64,000 nt of DNA from positions 11,402 to 75,401 of the forward strand of contig JBJENE010000004.1 of the NCBI GenBank assembly GCA_051880035.1, in the 5' to 3' direction. The DNA comes from Eshraghiella sp051880035. GTDB lineage: Bacteria; Bacillota; Clostridia; Lachnospirales; Lachnospiraceae. Shown in pieces: positions 8,962-17,957 of the stretch (the stretch's first letter is position 1; each line of letters starts with the position of its first letter). A model generated the notes under the pieces. It did not search any database, was not told the DNA's origin, and worked only from the letters and a program-made list of their open reading frames with translations. The position numbers and the translations under genes are program-made.

Positions 8962-10089
8962 TTATTTAAAAAGTCCTTTTTTCTTTTTTTTGTCCTCTCG
9001 GCGGTTGCCGTTATTCATAGTTGCATCAAAAGCAATGAGGGCCTGCCGCTGTTCTTCCGTAAGTTTATCCGGAACCTGGACAACAAATGTAACATAGTGA
9101 TCCCCTCTTATCTGGCTGTTTCTTATTGAAGGGACACCTTTTCCTTTGAGACGCACTCTTGTATCCGTCTGGGTTCCCGGTTTAATGTCGTATTCAACCT
9201 CTCCGTCAACGGTCTTTATGCGTATGGTATTTCCGAGAGCGGCATCCGCAAAGCTTATCGGAACCGTCGTATATATATTGGTATCCTGCCGCTGGAAAAT
9301 AGGAGATCTTGCAACATTTACTTCAACAAGTAAGTCTCCTCTTTCGCCACCGTTTTCTCCCGGTTCTCCTTTGCCTCTTATACGGATGCTCTGTCCGTCA
9401 TCAATACCCGCAGGAATTGACACCTGAATAGTCTTTCTGCTGGTAACAAAGCCTGTTCCGTAGCAATTCGGACATTTATCTTTAATAATTTTACCTTTAC
9501 CATTACAATCAGGACATGTCTGGACATTTCTGACCATGCCGAACAAAGACTGTTGTGTATATACAACCTGGCCTTTTCCTCCGCACTTACCACAGGTAGA
9601 CGGAGAGCTTCCCGGTTTGGCACCTGTTCCGTTACACGTCTGGCAAGGGTCCTTAAGATCCAATGTAATTTCTTTTTCGCAGCCAAAAACAGCTTCCTCA
9701 AATGTGATTCTTACTCTGGCGCGGACATTTGCTCCTTTCATAGGGCCGTTACTACGGCTTCTGCTTCTTCCTCCGCCGAATAAATCGCCGAAAATATCGC
9801 CGAAAATGTCGCCCATATCACTAAAGTCAAATCCGCCTCCGCCACCGGCTCCTCCGCCGTTTTCAAAAGCGGCATGACCGAACTGGTCGTACTGTTTACG
9901 CTTCTGAGGGTCGCTTAATATGGCATACGCTTCAGAAGCCTCCTTAAATTTAGCTTCTGCTTCAGTATCCCCCGGGTTAATGTCGGGATGATATTTTTTT
10001 GCCAATGCACGGTATGCCTTTTTAAGTGCTGCATCATCTGCATCCCTTGGCACACCTAAGACTTCATAATAGTCTCTTTTCTCTGCCAT
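8962..10089 (-). CDS. dnaJ: Chaperone protein DnaJ
   Basis: Full-length type I DnaJ (375 residues), the co-chaperone that stimulates the DnaK ATPase and delivers substrates. The J domain (1-70) contains HPD at residues 34-36. It is followed by a Gly/Phe-rich linker (GGGGGFDFSDMGDIFGDIFG) and four zinc-finger CxxCxGxG repeats (CQTCNGTG, CGKCGGKG, CPDCNGKG, CPNCYGTG), then the C-terminal substrate-binding beta domains. It is the last gene of hrcA-grpE-dnaK-dnaJ. A hairpin in the gap after dnaK (10133-10160) may tune its relative expression. Confidence 0.98.
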   Translation of the reverse strand: MAEKRDYYEVLGVPRDADDAALKKAYRALAKKYHPDINPGDTEAEAKFKEASEAYAILSDPQKRKQYDQFGHAAFENGGGAGGGGGFDFSDMGDIFGDIFGDLFGGGRSRSRSNGPMKGANVRARVRITFEEAVFGCEKEITLDLKDPCQTCNGTGAKPGSSPSTCGKCGGKGQVVYTQQSLFGMVRNVQTCPDCNGKGKIIKDKCPNCYGTGFVTSRKTIQVSIPAGIDDGQSIRIRGKGEPGENGGERGDLLVEVNVARSPIFQRQDTNIYTTVPISFADAALGNTIRIKTVDGEVEYDIKPGTQTDTRVRLKGKGVPSIRNSQIRGDHYVTFVVQVPDKLTEEQRQALIAFDATMNNGNRREDKKKKKGLFK

Positions 10090-10132
10090 GATTCAATCCT
10101 CCGTTTGGGCGGATTTATTAAAAACACCTTAA

Positions 10133-10160
10133 GAGTGAGGAATATTTCTATTCCCCACTC
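10133..10160 (-). other. Intercistronic hairpin between dnaK and dnaJ
   Basis: Twelve-base arms GAGTGAGGAATA and TATTCCCCACTC, with one mismatch and a four-base loop, form a stable stem in the dnaK-dnaJ mRNA. No U-tract follows directly on the minus strand, so this is more likely an mRNA-processing or stability element, or a weak attenuator, than a full terminator. Confidence 0.55.
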
Positions 10161-10194
10161 CCAATGTCTTTACAAATCCATTTTATTAATTATA

Positions 10195-12063
10195 TTAAAC
10201 TTCTCTGTAATCTCCGTCAACCACATTATCTTCCTGGGTATATCCGGCATCCTGTGCTGTCTGTGCACCGCCCATATCAGGGCCGCCTGCCTGTGCACCC
10301 TGATTCTGTTCATAGAGCTTTGCAAAAAGTGCCTGTGCACCGGTCATAAGTTTTTCTGTACCTGCTTTAAGCTCATCTGTATCTGCTTCTGAAATGTTAT
10401 CAGGTGTAGTTCTGTCCACAACAGCTTTAAGTGCATTTAAATCAGCCTCTACAGATTCTTTTTCGCTTGCACTTATCTTATCTCCTACTTCATCAAGAGC
10501 CTTCTGGGTCTGGAAGATAAGGGAATCAGCTTCATTACGGGCATCAATGCCTTCCTTACGCTTCTTATCCTGAGCTTCAAATTCAGCTGCTTCCTTAACA
10601 GCCTTTTCAATATCGGCATCAGACATGTTAGAGCCTGATGTAATTGTGATATGCTGTTCTTTACCTGTTCCCAAATCTTTTGCTGATACATTAACGATAC
10701 CGTTGGCATCAATATCAAATGTTACTTCAATCTGTGGAACACCTCTTCTTGCAGGAGGAATTCCGTCAAGTCTGAACTGACCAAGTGACTTGTTATCCTT
10801 TGCGAACTGTCTCTCACCCTGAAGGACATTGATATCTACGGCTGTCTGGTTATCTGCTGCAGTAGAGAATACCTGGCTCTTCTTGGTAGGAATTGTTGTA
10901 TTTCTTTCAATGAGTCTTGTTGCAATACCACCCATTGTTTCAATTGAAAGTGAAAGCGGTGTTACATCAAGAAGAAGGATGTCGCCTGCACCTGCATCTC
11001 CGGCTAACTTACCACCCTGGATTGAAGCACCTACGGCTACACATTCATCAGGATTCAGGGATTTGTTAGGCTCTTTTCCTGTAAGCTGTTTTACTTTTTC
11101 CTGAACACAAGGTACACGGGTTGAACCACCTACAAGGAGTACCTTTGAAATTTCTGAATAATTTAATCCTGCATCTTTCATGGCATTCTGAACAGGTACT
11201 GCTGTTCTTTCAACCAGATCATGAACAAGTTCTTCGAATTTAGCTCTTGAAAGGTTCATATCAAAATGCTTTGGTTCTCCGTCTACCGCAGTGATGAACG
11301 GAAGGTTGATATTGGTTGTTGTAGCTGATGAAAGCTCTTTCTTAGCTTTCTCTGCTGCTTCTTTTAATCTCTGTAATGCCATCTTATCTTTTGAAAGATC
11401 CACGCCTTCCTGATTCTGGAATTCGCGTACCATCCAGTTAATGATTGCCTGGTCAAAATCATCACCACCGAGATGTGTATCACCGTTTGTAGAAAGAACT
11501 TCTATAACGCCGTCACCAATTTCGATAATAGATACATCGAATGTACCGCCACCAAGGTCATATACCATAACCTTCTGTTCACTTTCATTATCAAGTCCGT
11601 AAGCAAGAGCTGCCGCTGTAGGCTCGTTGATAATACGCTTTACATCAAGTCCTGCAATACGGCCGGCATCTTTGGTTGCCTGACGCTGTGCATCATTAAA
11701 ATATGCAGGAACGGTAATAACGGCTTCAGTTACACTTTCTCCGAGATAGCTTTCAGCATCTGCTTTCAGTTTCTGAAGAATCATTGCTGAGATTTCCTGC
11801 GGAGTATATTTCTTATCATCAATTGTTACTTTGTAATCTGAACCCATATGTCTCTTGATTGAGGCAATTGTCTTATCTGCATTGGTTACTGCCTGACGCT
11901 TTGCCGGTTCACCTACAAGTCTTTCTCCGTTCTTTGTAAAAGCCACAACCGAAGGTGTTGTTCTTATTCCTTCTGTGTTAGCAATTACTACAGGCTTTCC
12001 GCCTTCCATTACAGCTACACAGCTGTTAGTTGTTCCTAAGTCAATTCCAATAATCTTTCCCAT
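10195..12063 (-). CDS. dnaK: Chaperone protein DnaK (Hsp70)
   Basis: A 622-residue Hsp70, the central ATP-driven folding chaperone of the cytosol. The N-terminal ATPase domain starts MGKIIGIDLGTTNSCVAV and carries the phosphate motif YDLGGGTFDVSI. The substrate-binding domain starts after the LLLDVTPLSLSIETMGG linker region, and the helical lid ends in a glycine/glutamine-rich tail with terminal DYREV. Length and motifs are typical for Firmicutes. It lies between grpE and dnaJ and is controlled by the CIRCE/HrcA system upstream of hrcA. Confidence 0.98.
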   Translation of the reverse strand: MGKIIGIDLGTTNSCVAVMEGGKPVVIANTEGIRTTPSVVAFTKNGERLVGEPAKRQAVTNADKTIASIKRHMGSDYKVTIDDKKYTPQEISAMILQKLKADAESYLGESVTEAVITVPAYFNDAQRQATKDAGRIAGLDVKRIINEPTAAALAYGLDNESEQKVMVYDLGGGTFDVSIIEIGDGVIEVLSTNGDTHLGGDDFDQAIINWMVREFQNQEGVDLSKDKMALQRLKEAAEKAKKELSSATTTNINLPFITAVDGEPKHFDMNLSRAKFEELVHDLVERTAVPVQNAMKDAGLNYSEISKVLLVGGSTRVPCVQEKVKQLTGKEPNKSLNPDECVAVGASIQGGKLAGDAGAGDILLLDVTPLSLSIETMGGIATRLIERNTTIPTKKSQVFSTAADNQTAVDINVLQGERQFAKDNKSLGQFRLDGIPPARRGVPQIEVTFDIDANGIVNVSAKDLGTGKEQHITITSGSNMSDADIEKAVKEAAEFEAQDKKRKEGIDARNEADSLIFQTQKALDEVGDKISASEKESVEADLNALKAVVDRTTPDNISEADTDELKAGTEKLMTGAQALFAKLYEQNQGAQAGGPDMGGAQTAQDAGYTQEDNVVDGDYREV

Positions 12064-12100
12064 AGTTATTATCTCCTTTACTATTATAATCTCATTAATA

Positions 12101-12733
12101 TTAGTTAGCTACTTTAACCATACTGTGTCTTACAACAGTTTCTTTGTAGATGTAACCTTTCTGAAGCACTTCGGCAATCTGGTTATCACCGAAATTCTCA
12201 TCCTCCACATGCATCACTGCATTATGGAAATTAGGGTCAAATTCTTTACCCTCTGCTTCAATTTCCTTTACACCTGCATCTTCAAGCATCTTGCGAAGCT
12301 GTCGGTATATTTTATCCATTCCCTCGGCAACAGGTGTTCCCTTGGCATCCTCAGGAATTGCCATAAGGCCTCTTTCAAAATTATCTACCACAGGGAGAAG
12401 CTTTTCTATAATATCCCTTGCACCGATTTCATACATGGCTGATTTCTCTTTTTCGGTACGCTTTCTGAAATTATCAAATTCCGCCATTGTTCTTTTATAT
12501 CTGTCGGTAAGCTCCTCAATCTGCTGGTCCCTTTTATCTTTTTTATCTTTTTTCTTGAAAAAGCCCTTCTTATCTTCCTTATCGGCTTCATCAGAACTTT
12601 CATCCTGACTTTCATCCGGTTCACCGCAGTTTGGTGTATCGTCTTCCGGTACGGTTTCGGTTGCTTCTGTCTGTTCTTCAACAGTCTCGTTTATGTTTTC
12701 TTCCAAATCCATATCTTCCTGCTTATTATCCAA
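12101..12733 (-). CDS. grpE: Nucleotide exchange factor GrpE
   Basis: GrpE releases ADP from DnaK. About 210 residues: a highly charged, acidic N-terminal tail (residues 1-75), a long coiled coil (RYKRTMAEFDNFRKRTEKEK) and the C-terminal beta domain (GYIYKETVVRHSMVKV). The start is placed at TTG 12731-12733, which follows AAGGGTGG by about eight bases and begins 17 bp after the hrcA stop. A longer reading frame extends into hrcA but has no good ribosome site, and an internal ATG ten codons later is the other possibility. Confidence 0.92.
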   Translation of the reverse strand: MDNKQEDMDLEENINETVEEQTEATETVPEDDTPNCGEPDESQDESSDEADKEDKKGFFKKKDKKDKRDQQIEELTDRYKRTMAEFDNFRKRTEKEKSAMYEIGARDIIEKLLPVVDNFERGLMAIPEDAKGTPVAEGMDKIYRQLRKMLEDAGVKEIEAEGKEFDPNFHNAVMHVEDENFGDNQIAEVLQKGYIYKETVVRHSMVKVAN

Positions 12734-12749
12734 TATATTCGCCACCCTT

Positions 12750-13799
12750 CTAATTCTTAAACGCATCATCAAGCTGCGTCTTAATATTTTTGATTGTCTC
12801 AACAACCTTTTCATAATCCATTCGTTTTGGACCTATGATACCGATTGTTCCTTTGGCTCCGTCTTTCAATTCATATGTTGCCGTAACGACACTGCAGTCC
12901 TTCATGCTTTCAACCGGTGTCTCTTCACCGATATAGACCTTGATTTCGCCGTTGCCATCCTTTTCCAGGGAGTCATTAACAAGATTCATAAGTGTCTGCT
13001 TTTCTTCCAATGTATAGATTAACTCACTTGCCTTGGAATTATCACTCAATTCCGGATACTTGAAAATATTTGTCGCTCCGCTGGTATATATCTGAAGGTC
13101 TTCCTCGCCTGCCGCTGCCGCTGCAATGGCATCAAGTATATCCCTTATCAGCATACCGTATTCACCCGCCTGGGAAGTCAGCTTTGAAATAATCGAAAGA
13201 TTGATTTCCTCAAGGGTCAGCCCGCTTACCGAACTGTTTAACATTACATTAAGTTTAAGACAGGTCTCCGTATTAAGCTCTGACGGGTTCTCTATAATAG
13301 TATTCTTAATTGTATTGCCTTCAAGAACCACCACTGCAAGTATCTTGCCTTTCTCCAGCGGAGAAATCTGAATAAACTTAATTGTTCTTCCCTGCTTCTT
13401 AGGTGCTGCCACCATGGTGGCATAATTGGTATTGATTGCAAGCGTCTTGGCAACATTCTTAAGCATATCCTCAACACGGTCAACTTTTTCCAAAAGAATG
13501 CTTTCCTTCTTATCGAGTTCGCTTTCCCTTTTGTCAAGCTCTTCCTGCTTCTCCTTCATCATGTTATCCACATAAAAGCGGTATCCTGCATCCGAAGGAA
13601 TTCTTCCTGCTGATGTATGAGGCTGGACAATATAACCCATCTCCTCCAAATCAGCCATCTCATTACGGATTGTGGCAGAACTCAGATTAAGGTCTGTATA
13701 CTTTGATATGGTTCTTGAACCTACAGGTTCACCGGTTTCAAGGTAATTCTGAATAACTGCTTTAAGAATTTTGATTTTGCGTTCATCCATTTCCACCAC
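12750..13799 (-). CDS. hrcA: Heat-inducible transcription repressor HrcA
   Basis: A 349-residue repressor that binds CIRCE operators and is stabilised by GroEL. The N-terminal winged helix reads KAVIQNYLETGEPVGSRTI, followed by the recognition region LSSATIRNEMADLEEMGYI. The rest is the GAF-like and dimerisation region typical of the family. The start is GTG after GGAGG. It heads the operon immediately behind a perfect CIRCE element (13845-13871), so the operon is self-repressed. Length and content are normal. Confidence 0.97.
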   Translation of the reverse strand: MVEMDERKIKILKAVIQNYLETGEPVGSRTISKYTDLNLSSATIRNEMADLEEMGYIVQPHTSAGRIPSDAGYRFYVDNMMKEKQEELDKRESELDKKESILLEKVDRVEDMLKNVAKTLAINTNYATMVAAPKKQGRTIKFIQISPLEKGKILAVVVLEGNTIKNTIIENPSELNTETCLKLNVMLNSSVSGLTLEEINLSIISKLTSQAGEYGMLIRDILDAIAAAAAGEEDLQIYTSGATNIFKYPELSDNSKASELIYTLEEKQTLMNLVNDSLEKDGNGEIKVYIGEETPVESMKDCSVVTATYELKDGAKGTIGIIGPKRMDYEKVVETIKNIKTQLDDAFKN

Positions 13800-13844
13800 A
13801 ACACCTCCTTAAACATTACGGCTGCTAACCGTTTTTTTGAATTA

Positions 13845-13871
13845 TTAGCACTCAATCGTTAAGAGTGCTAA
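13845..13871. promoter_or_regulatory. CIRCE operator (HrcA binding site)
   Basis: TTAGCACTC (13845-13853), a nine-base spacer and GAGTGCTAA (13863-13871) match the CIRCE consensus exactly. The element lies between the sigma-A promoter and the hrcA start, in the transcribed leader, which is its standard position in Firmicutes. It implies derepression of hrcA-grpE-dnaK-dnaJ on heat or protein-folding stress. Confidence 0.98.
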
Positions 13872-13887
13872 CATTTCAACTATCATT

Positions 13888-13916
13888 AAGATAGCACCAC
13901 ATATTTCTTTTGTCAA
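13888..13916 (-). promoter_or_regulatory. Sigma-A promoter of the hrcA-grpE-dnaK-dnaJ operon
   Basis: On the minus strand, a perfect -35 TTGACA (13911-13916) and a -10 TATCTT (13888-13893) are separated by 17 bp. The CIRCE element begins 17 bp downstream of the -10, placing it at or just after the start of transcription. Confidence 0.85.
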
Positions 13917-13970
13917 CACCAAAATTAAAAATTTTTTATGCTGACGGAAACAAAATAACCTGAATATAAT

Positions 13971-14008
13971 ATATGATGCAACTTAACCGTAGTAAAGCTG
14001 CATCATAT
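13971..14008. other. Hairpin in the gap upstream of the heat-shock operon
   Basis: ATATGATGCA (13971-13980) and TGCATCATAT (13999-14008) are perfect ten-base inverted arms around an 18-base loop. There is no adjacent U-tract on either strand, so termination is not clearly supported. It lies between the hrcA promoter and the tandem array. The remaining sequence from 14009 to 14080 shows nothing recognisable. Confidence 0.5.
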
Positions 14009-14080
14009 AAGCAGAAAAGTTCTTCCTGACTATTCTTTTACATTCCTGACATATCCAATAATCATCTATTGTTTTCCGGG

Positions 14081-14590
14081 CTTTTTGCTCGTAGTCGCGG
14101 CCCCGGAGCTACGATGAATTTTGGGGGTTCCGGACTTTTTGCTCGTAGTCGAAACCCCCGGAGCTACGATGAATTTTTGGATTTTCGGGCTTTTTGCTCG
14201 TAAAATTCCAGCCAAGGCTACGATTAAAAACCGCAATCCGGACTTTTTGCTCGTAGTCGCAACCCCGGGACTACGATGAATTTTTGGATTTCCAGGCTTT
14301 TTGCTCGTAGTCGAAACCCCGGGGCTACGATGAATTTTTGGATTTCCGGGCTTTTTGCTCGTAGTCGAACCCCCGGGACTACGATGAATTTTTGGATTTC
14401 CAGGCTTTTTGCTCGTAAAATTTCCCCCAAGGCTACGATTAAAAACCGCAATCCGGGCTTTTTGCTCGTAGTCGAAACCCCGGGACTACAATGAATTTTT
14501 GGATTTCCGGACTTTTTGCTCGTAAAATCTCCCCCAAGGCTACGATTAAAAACCGCAATCCGGACTTTTTGCTCGTAATCCGTCCCCCGG
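14081..14590. repeat. Noncoding tandem array of ten roughly 54-bp units, two alternating types
   Basis: Units begin with CTTTTTGCTCGTA at 14081, 14135, 14190, 14243, 14297, 14351, 14405, 14458, 14512 and 14565 (the last is partial). Type A units (1, 2, 4, 5, 6, 8; 54-55 bp) continue with a GC-rich segment around CCCCGGGACTACGATGAAT and then TTTTTGGATTTCCGG. Type B units (3, 7, 9; 53 bp) replace this with TAAAATT-CCCAAGGCTACGATTAAAAACCGC. In type A units CGTAGTC pairs with GACTACG (7 bp in units 4, 6 and 8; shorter in others), so each unit can form a hairpin with a C/G-rich loop. After the array, three spaced GGCAGCGT/GGCAGCAT copies continue to 14632. No gene is supported here. The array separates the pfl operon from the heat-shock operon. 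Confidence 0.9.
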
Positions 14591-14683
14591 CAGCGTGAAA
14601 CAATCCACGGCAGCATAACACACACCCCGGCAGCGTAATCGCGGTCCGGGGATTCCGTGTCATCAAAAATCTTCCTTCTATAT

Positions 14684-15457
14684 TTATAAATACTTGTCTG
14701 TTTCAAGAATTCTTTTGGCATTCTCTATTCGCTCCGCTGACGGAGGCTCAATTCCGTCAAGTGCATAAGGAATTCCCAAAAGCTCCCATTTATGCACTCC
14801 AAACACATGATAAGGAAGCACTTCGACTTTCTTGACATTGGACAGCTTTGCGATAAAATCCCTAAGACTGTACAACTGTTCATCCCTGTCGCTGAAAGAT
14901 TTGTTCTCCGTATCAGATACATTTTCTTCCTTATTATTGCTTACAAGCACATGGCGTATCCACACCGGTTTGCCGATTTCGGAAAGATATTCTGCCATTT
15001 CAAGTATTTTGCCGTTATCATGTCCTGTAAGAATTTTATGCCCCATTGGATCCATATTTTTAATATCCAGAAGAACCAAATCGGTGTACTTCATAAGTTC
15101 CGTAAACTTGTCAAAAAACGGTCCGTCCTTGGTAAAAAGTATACCGCTTGTGTCAAGACATGTGTTAATTCCCTGCATATGTGCCTTACTAAAAAGCTCC
15201 GTAAGAAAATCAATCTGCATAAGCGGTTCACCTCCGCTAACCGTAATTCCTCCGTCGCTGCCCCAGTATGTGCGGTAACGCATTGCTTTCTGTAAAAGTT
15301 CGTCGGCACTGTATTTTGTTCCTTTGCTCATTTCCCAGGTGTCCGGATTATGGCAGAAACGGCATCTCATAGGGCATCCTGTTAAGAAAATAACATATCT
15401 TATTCCGGGACCGTCCACGGAGCCGAAACTCTCAAGTGAATGAACATATCCTTCCAT
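14684..15457 (-). CDS. pflA: Pyruvate formate-lyase activating enzyme
   Basis: A 257-residue radical-SAM enzyme that installs the glycyl radical on PflB using a 4Fe-4S cluster and S-adenosylmethionine. The cluster motif CPMRCRFC (CxxxCxxC) lies near residue 30 after GSVDGPGIRYVIFLTG, and the GGE motif is SGGEPLMQ. The ATG at 15457 follows GGGAGG by seven bases. It lies 84 bp after pflB on the same strand, with an intercistronic hairpin between them, so it is made from the same transcript, probably at a lower level. It acts in the cytosol under anaerobic conditions. Confidence 0.97.
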   Translation of the reverse strand: MEGYVHSLESFGSVDGPGIRYVIFLTGCPMRCRFCHNPDTWEMSKGTKYSADELLQKAMRYRTYWGSDGGITVSGGEPLMQIDFLTELFSKAHMQGINTCLDTSGILFTKDGPFFDKFTELMKYTDLVLLDIKNMDPMGHKILTGHDNGKILEMAEYLSEIGKPVWIRHVLVSNNKEENVSDTENKSFSDRDEQLYSLRDFIAKLSNVKKVEVLPYHVFGVHKWELLGIPYALDGIEPPSAERIENAKRILETDKYL

Positions 15458-15491
15458 TATATTTCCTCCCATAAGGTCATATACGCATTTT

Positions 15492-15516
15492 GGGCATCCC
15501 GCACTGCGTGATGCCC
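15492..15516 (-). other. Intercistronic hairpin between pflB and pflA
   Basis: GGGCATC (15492-15498) and GATGCCC (15510-15516) form a seven-base stem with an 11-base loop. No U-tract follows on the minus strand, so it is best read as a processing or stability hairpin that could keep pflB mRNA above pflA. Confidence 0.5.
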
Positions 15517-15541
15517 AAGTATTAATATTATTTCCGTAAAA

Positions 15542-17794
15542 TTACATTCTGTTATGGCATGTTCTGGAAATTACATCAAGCTGCTGCTCTCTTGTAAGGT
15601 CGATAAACTTTACGGCATATCCTGAAACACGGATTGTAAAGTTAGCATATTCTTCTTTCTCCGGATGTTCCATTGCATCAATAAGCTTATCTGTTCCGAA
15701 TACATTTACATTGAGGTGATGTGCTCCCTGTTCAAAATATCCGTCAAGTACCTGAACAAGCTTTTCTGTTCTTTCCTTATCATCATGTCCCAACGCATCC
15801 GGATGCATTGTCTGTGTATTTGAAATACCGTCCAAAGCATATTCATATGGAAGCTTTGCAACCGAATTAAGGGAAGCAAGAAGTCCGTTCTGCTCTGCAC
15901 CGTAGCTTGGGTTCGCACCCGGAGCAAACGGTTCTCCGGCCTTTCTTCCGTCAGGAAGGGCACCTGTTGCCTTTCCGTATACTACATTTGATGTAATTGT
16001 AAGGATTGAGGTTGTAGGCTCTGAATCACGGTAGGTAGGATATTTTTCAAGCTTACCCATAAATGTCTTTAAAAGCCATACTGCTATTTCATCGGCTCTT
16101 TCATCATCATTACCGTATTTAGGGAAATCTCCCTCAACCTGATAATCCACAACAAGACCTTTTTCATTACGAACAGTCTTAACTTTGGCATATTTTATTG
16201 CGCTGAGTGAATCAACCACATGTGAAAAGCCTGCAATACCTGTTGCAAATGTACGCCTTACATTGGTGTCGATAAGTGCCATCTCGGCTGCTTCGTAATA
16301 GTACTTGTCATGCATATAATGAATAAGATTCAATGTATTTACATATAATCCGGCAAGCCAGTCCATCATCTTGTCATATTTTTCCATAACTTCATCATAA
16401 TCAAGATACTCTGATGTAATCGGCTGATATGCAGGTCCCACCTGGTCTCCGGACTTCATGTCAATACCGCCGTTAATTGCATAATTAAGACATTTGGCAA
16501 GGTTGGCTCTTGCTCCGAAGAACTGCATTTCCTTTCCTGTCTGGGTTGCAGACACACAACAGCAGATTGAATAATCATCACCCCATACAGGTCTCATTAC
16601 ATCATCATTCTCATACTGGATTGAACTTGTTGTAACTGAAATATATGCTGCATACTTTTTGAAGTTGTCAGGCAGTCTCTTTGAATAAAGCACCGTAAGG
16701 TTAGGTTCCGGTGAAGGACCCATATTCTCCAGTGTATGAAGGAAACGGAAATCTGTCTTGGTAACCATTGATCTGCCGTCCTGTCCGAGACCAGCCACCT
16801 CCAATGTAGCCCATACCGGGTCCCCGGAGAAAAGTTCATTGTAGGATTTAATTCTTGCGAATTTAACCATTCTGCATTTAAGGGTTAAATGGTCGATAAG
16901 TTCCTGCGCCTCTGATTCGGTAAGAATACCTGCCTTAATATCCCTCTCAATATATATGTCAAGGAATGTAGAAACCCTGCCCACGCTCATTGCGGCACCG
17001 TTCTGGGTTTTGATTGCGGCAAGATATCCGAAGTACAGCCACTGTACTGCTTCTTTGGCATTGGCTGCAGGAGCTGAAATATCAAATCCGTATAAAGCGG
17101 CCATTTCTTTCATTCCCTTTAAGGCCTTAATCTGCTCTGCAATTTCTTCACGGAGTCTTATTACCTTTTCGGTCATGGTTCCGTTACCACATTCATTAAG
17201 ATCTTTCTGCTTCTGTTCAATTAAAAAGTCGATTCCGTAAAGGGCTACTCTTCTGTAATCGCCCACAATACGGCCTCTTCCGTAAGTATCAGGAAGTCCT
17301 GTCATTATTTTGTTCTTACGGGCCTTTCTCATCTCAGGTGTGTATGCATCAAAAACAGCCTGATTGTGTGTTTTATGATACACATTGAAAATTTTATGAA
17401 GTTCCGGATCCGGCTCGTATCCGTACATTTCACATGATTCTTCTGCCATCTTTATTCCGCCGTAAGGCATAAAAGCTCTTTTAAGCGGCTTGTCGGTCTG
17501 AAGTCCCACAACCTTCTCCAGATCCTTATATTCATCACATATATATCCGGGAGCATGAGATGTAAGGGATGATACGATATGTGTATCCATATCGAGAACG
17601 CCTCCCTTTGCACGCTCCTCTTTCTGAAGTTCCTTTACTCTGCCCCAAAGCTTATCCGTAGCTTCCGTAGGTGCTGCAAGGAACGATTCGTCGCCATCAT
17701 ACTGTGTATAATTTTCCTGGATAAAATTACGCACATTTATCTCTTCTTTCCAGATTTTTCCTGAAAAGCCATTCCACTGTTCTCTGTCAGACAT
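15542..17794 (-). CDS. pflB: Formate C-acetyltransferase (pyruvate formate-lyase)
   Basis: A 750-residue glycyl-radical enzyme converting pyruvate and CoA to acetyl-CoA and formate, a core step of mixed-acid fermentation. The glycyl-radical loop is RVSGYAVKF, with the radical glycine at residue 725. The active-site cysteine pair lies in DDYSICCCVSATQTGKEM. The pyruvate/CoA region reads GPSPEPNLTVLYS. The length is full. The start is ATG after AGGAGG. It is followed by its activase gene, and a sigma-A-like promoter lies at 17830-17858. The gene marks the organism as a strict or facultative fermenter. Confidence 0.98.
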   Translation of the reverse strand: MSDREQWNGFSGKIWKEEINVRNFIQENYTQYDGDESFLAAPTEATDKLWGRVKELQKEERAKGGVLDMDTHIVSSLTSHAPGYICDEYKDLEKVVGLQTDKPLKRAFMPYGGIKMAEESCEMYGYEPDPELHKIFNVYHKTHNQAVFDAYTPEMRKARKNKIMTGLPDTYGRGRIVGDYRRVALYGIDFLIEQKQKDLNECGNGTMTEKVIRLREEIAEQIKALKGMKEMAALYGFDISAPAANAKEAVQWLYFGYLAAIKTQNGAAMSVGRVSTFLDIYIERDIKAGILTESEAQELIDHLTLKCRMVKFARIKSYNELFSGDPVWATLEVAGLGQDGRSMVTKTDFRFLHTLENMGPSPEPNLTVLYSKRLPDNFKKYAAYISVTTSSIQYENDDVMRPVWGDDYSICCCVSATQTGKEMQFFGARANLAKCLNYAINGGIDMKSGDQVGPAYQPITSEYLDYDEVMEKYDKMMDWLAGLYVNTLNLIHYMHDKYYYEAAEMALIDTNVRRTFATGIAGFSHVVDSLSAIKYAKVKTVRNEKGLVVDYQVEGDFPKYGNDDERADEIAVWLLKTFMGKLEKYPTYRDSEPTTSILTITSNVVYGKATGALPDGRKAGEPFAPGANPSYGAEQNGLLASLNSVAKLPYEYALDGISNTQTMHPDALGHDDKERTEKLVQVLDGYFEQGAHHLNVNVFGTDKLIDAMEHPEKEEYANFTIRVSGYAVKFIDLTREQQLDVISRTCHNRM

Positions 17795-17829
17795 TAATAA
17801 TTCCTCCTGTTTTCTTATCGTACTGCGTC

Positions 17830-17858
17830 AGTATATCATTTATAATTAAAGAAAACAA
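17830..17858 (-). promoter_or_regulatory. Probable sigma-A promoter of pflB-pflA
   Basis: On the minus strand a -35 TTGTTT (17853-17858) and a -10 TATACT (17830-17835) are separated by 17 bp, about 35 bases before the pflB start. The -35 differs from consensus at two positions, which leaves room for activation. No Rex or FNR-type operator is obvious by eye. Confidence 0.55.
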
Positions 17859-17861
17859 CTG

Positions 17862-17923
17862 AAAAAAATCGTCAAAGCAGGAAAATTTAGGTAAGTAAGT
17901 AAATTTTCTCCGATTTGACGATT
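17862..17923 (-). terminator. Terminator of the PadR/HAAS/DUF4097 operon
   Basis: On the minus strand, AATCGTCAAA and GAAAATTTA pair with TAAATTTTC and TTTGACGATT, giving two stacked stems with a small internal loop, followed directly by TTTTTT. It lies 35 bp after the stop of the DUF4097 gene and next to the pflB promoter. Confidence 0.85.
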
Positions 17924-17957
17924 AATTTGTATTTCATTTATATTTTATTTAATTTTA

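Noticed and set aside
12734..12814. Longer GrpE starting inside hrcA
   Set aside because: The extra basic residues are an out-of-frame reading of the end of hrcA and no ribosome site precedes the start.
14081..14590. CRISPR array
   Set aside because: There are no unique spacers: the whole unit is repeated head to tail, unit types alternate, and no cas gene is nearby.
14224..14721. A 165-codon open frame over the tandem array, with an 18-residue repeat
   Set aside because: The frame exists because the units are close to a multiple of three. It starts inside pflA, has no ribosome site, and several frames on both strands are open in the same way.
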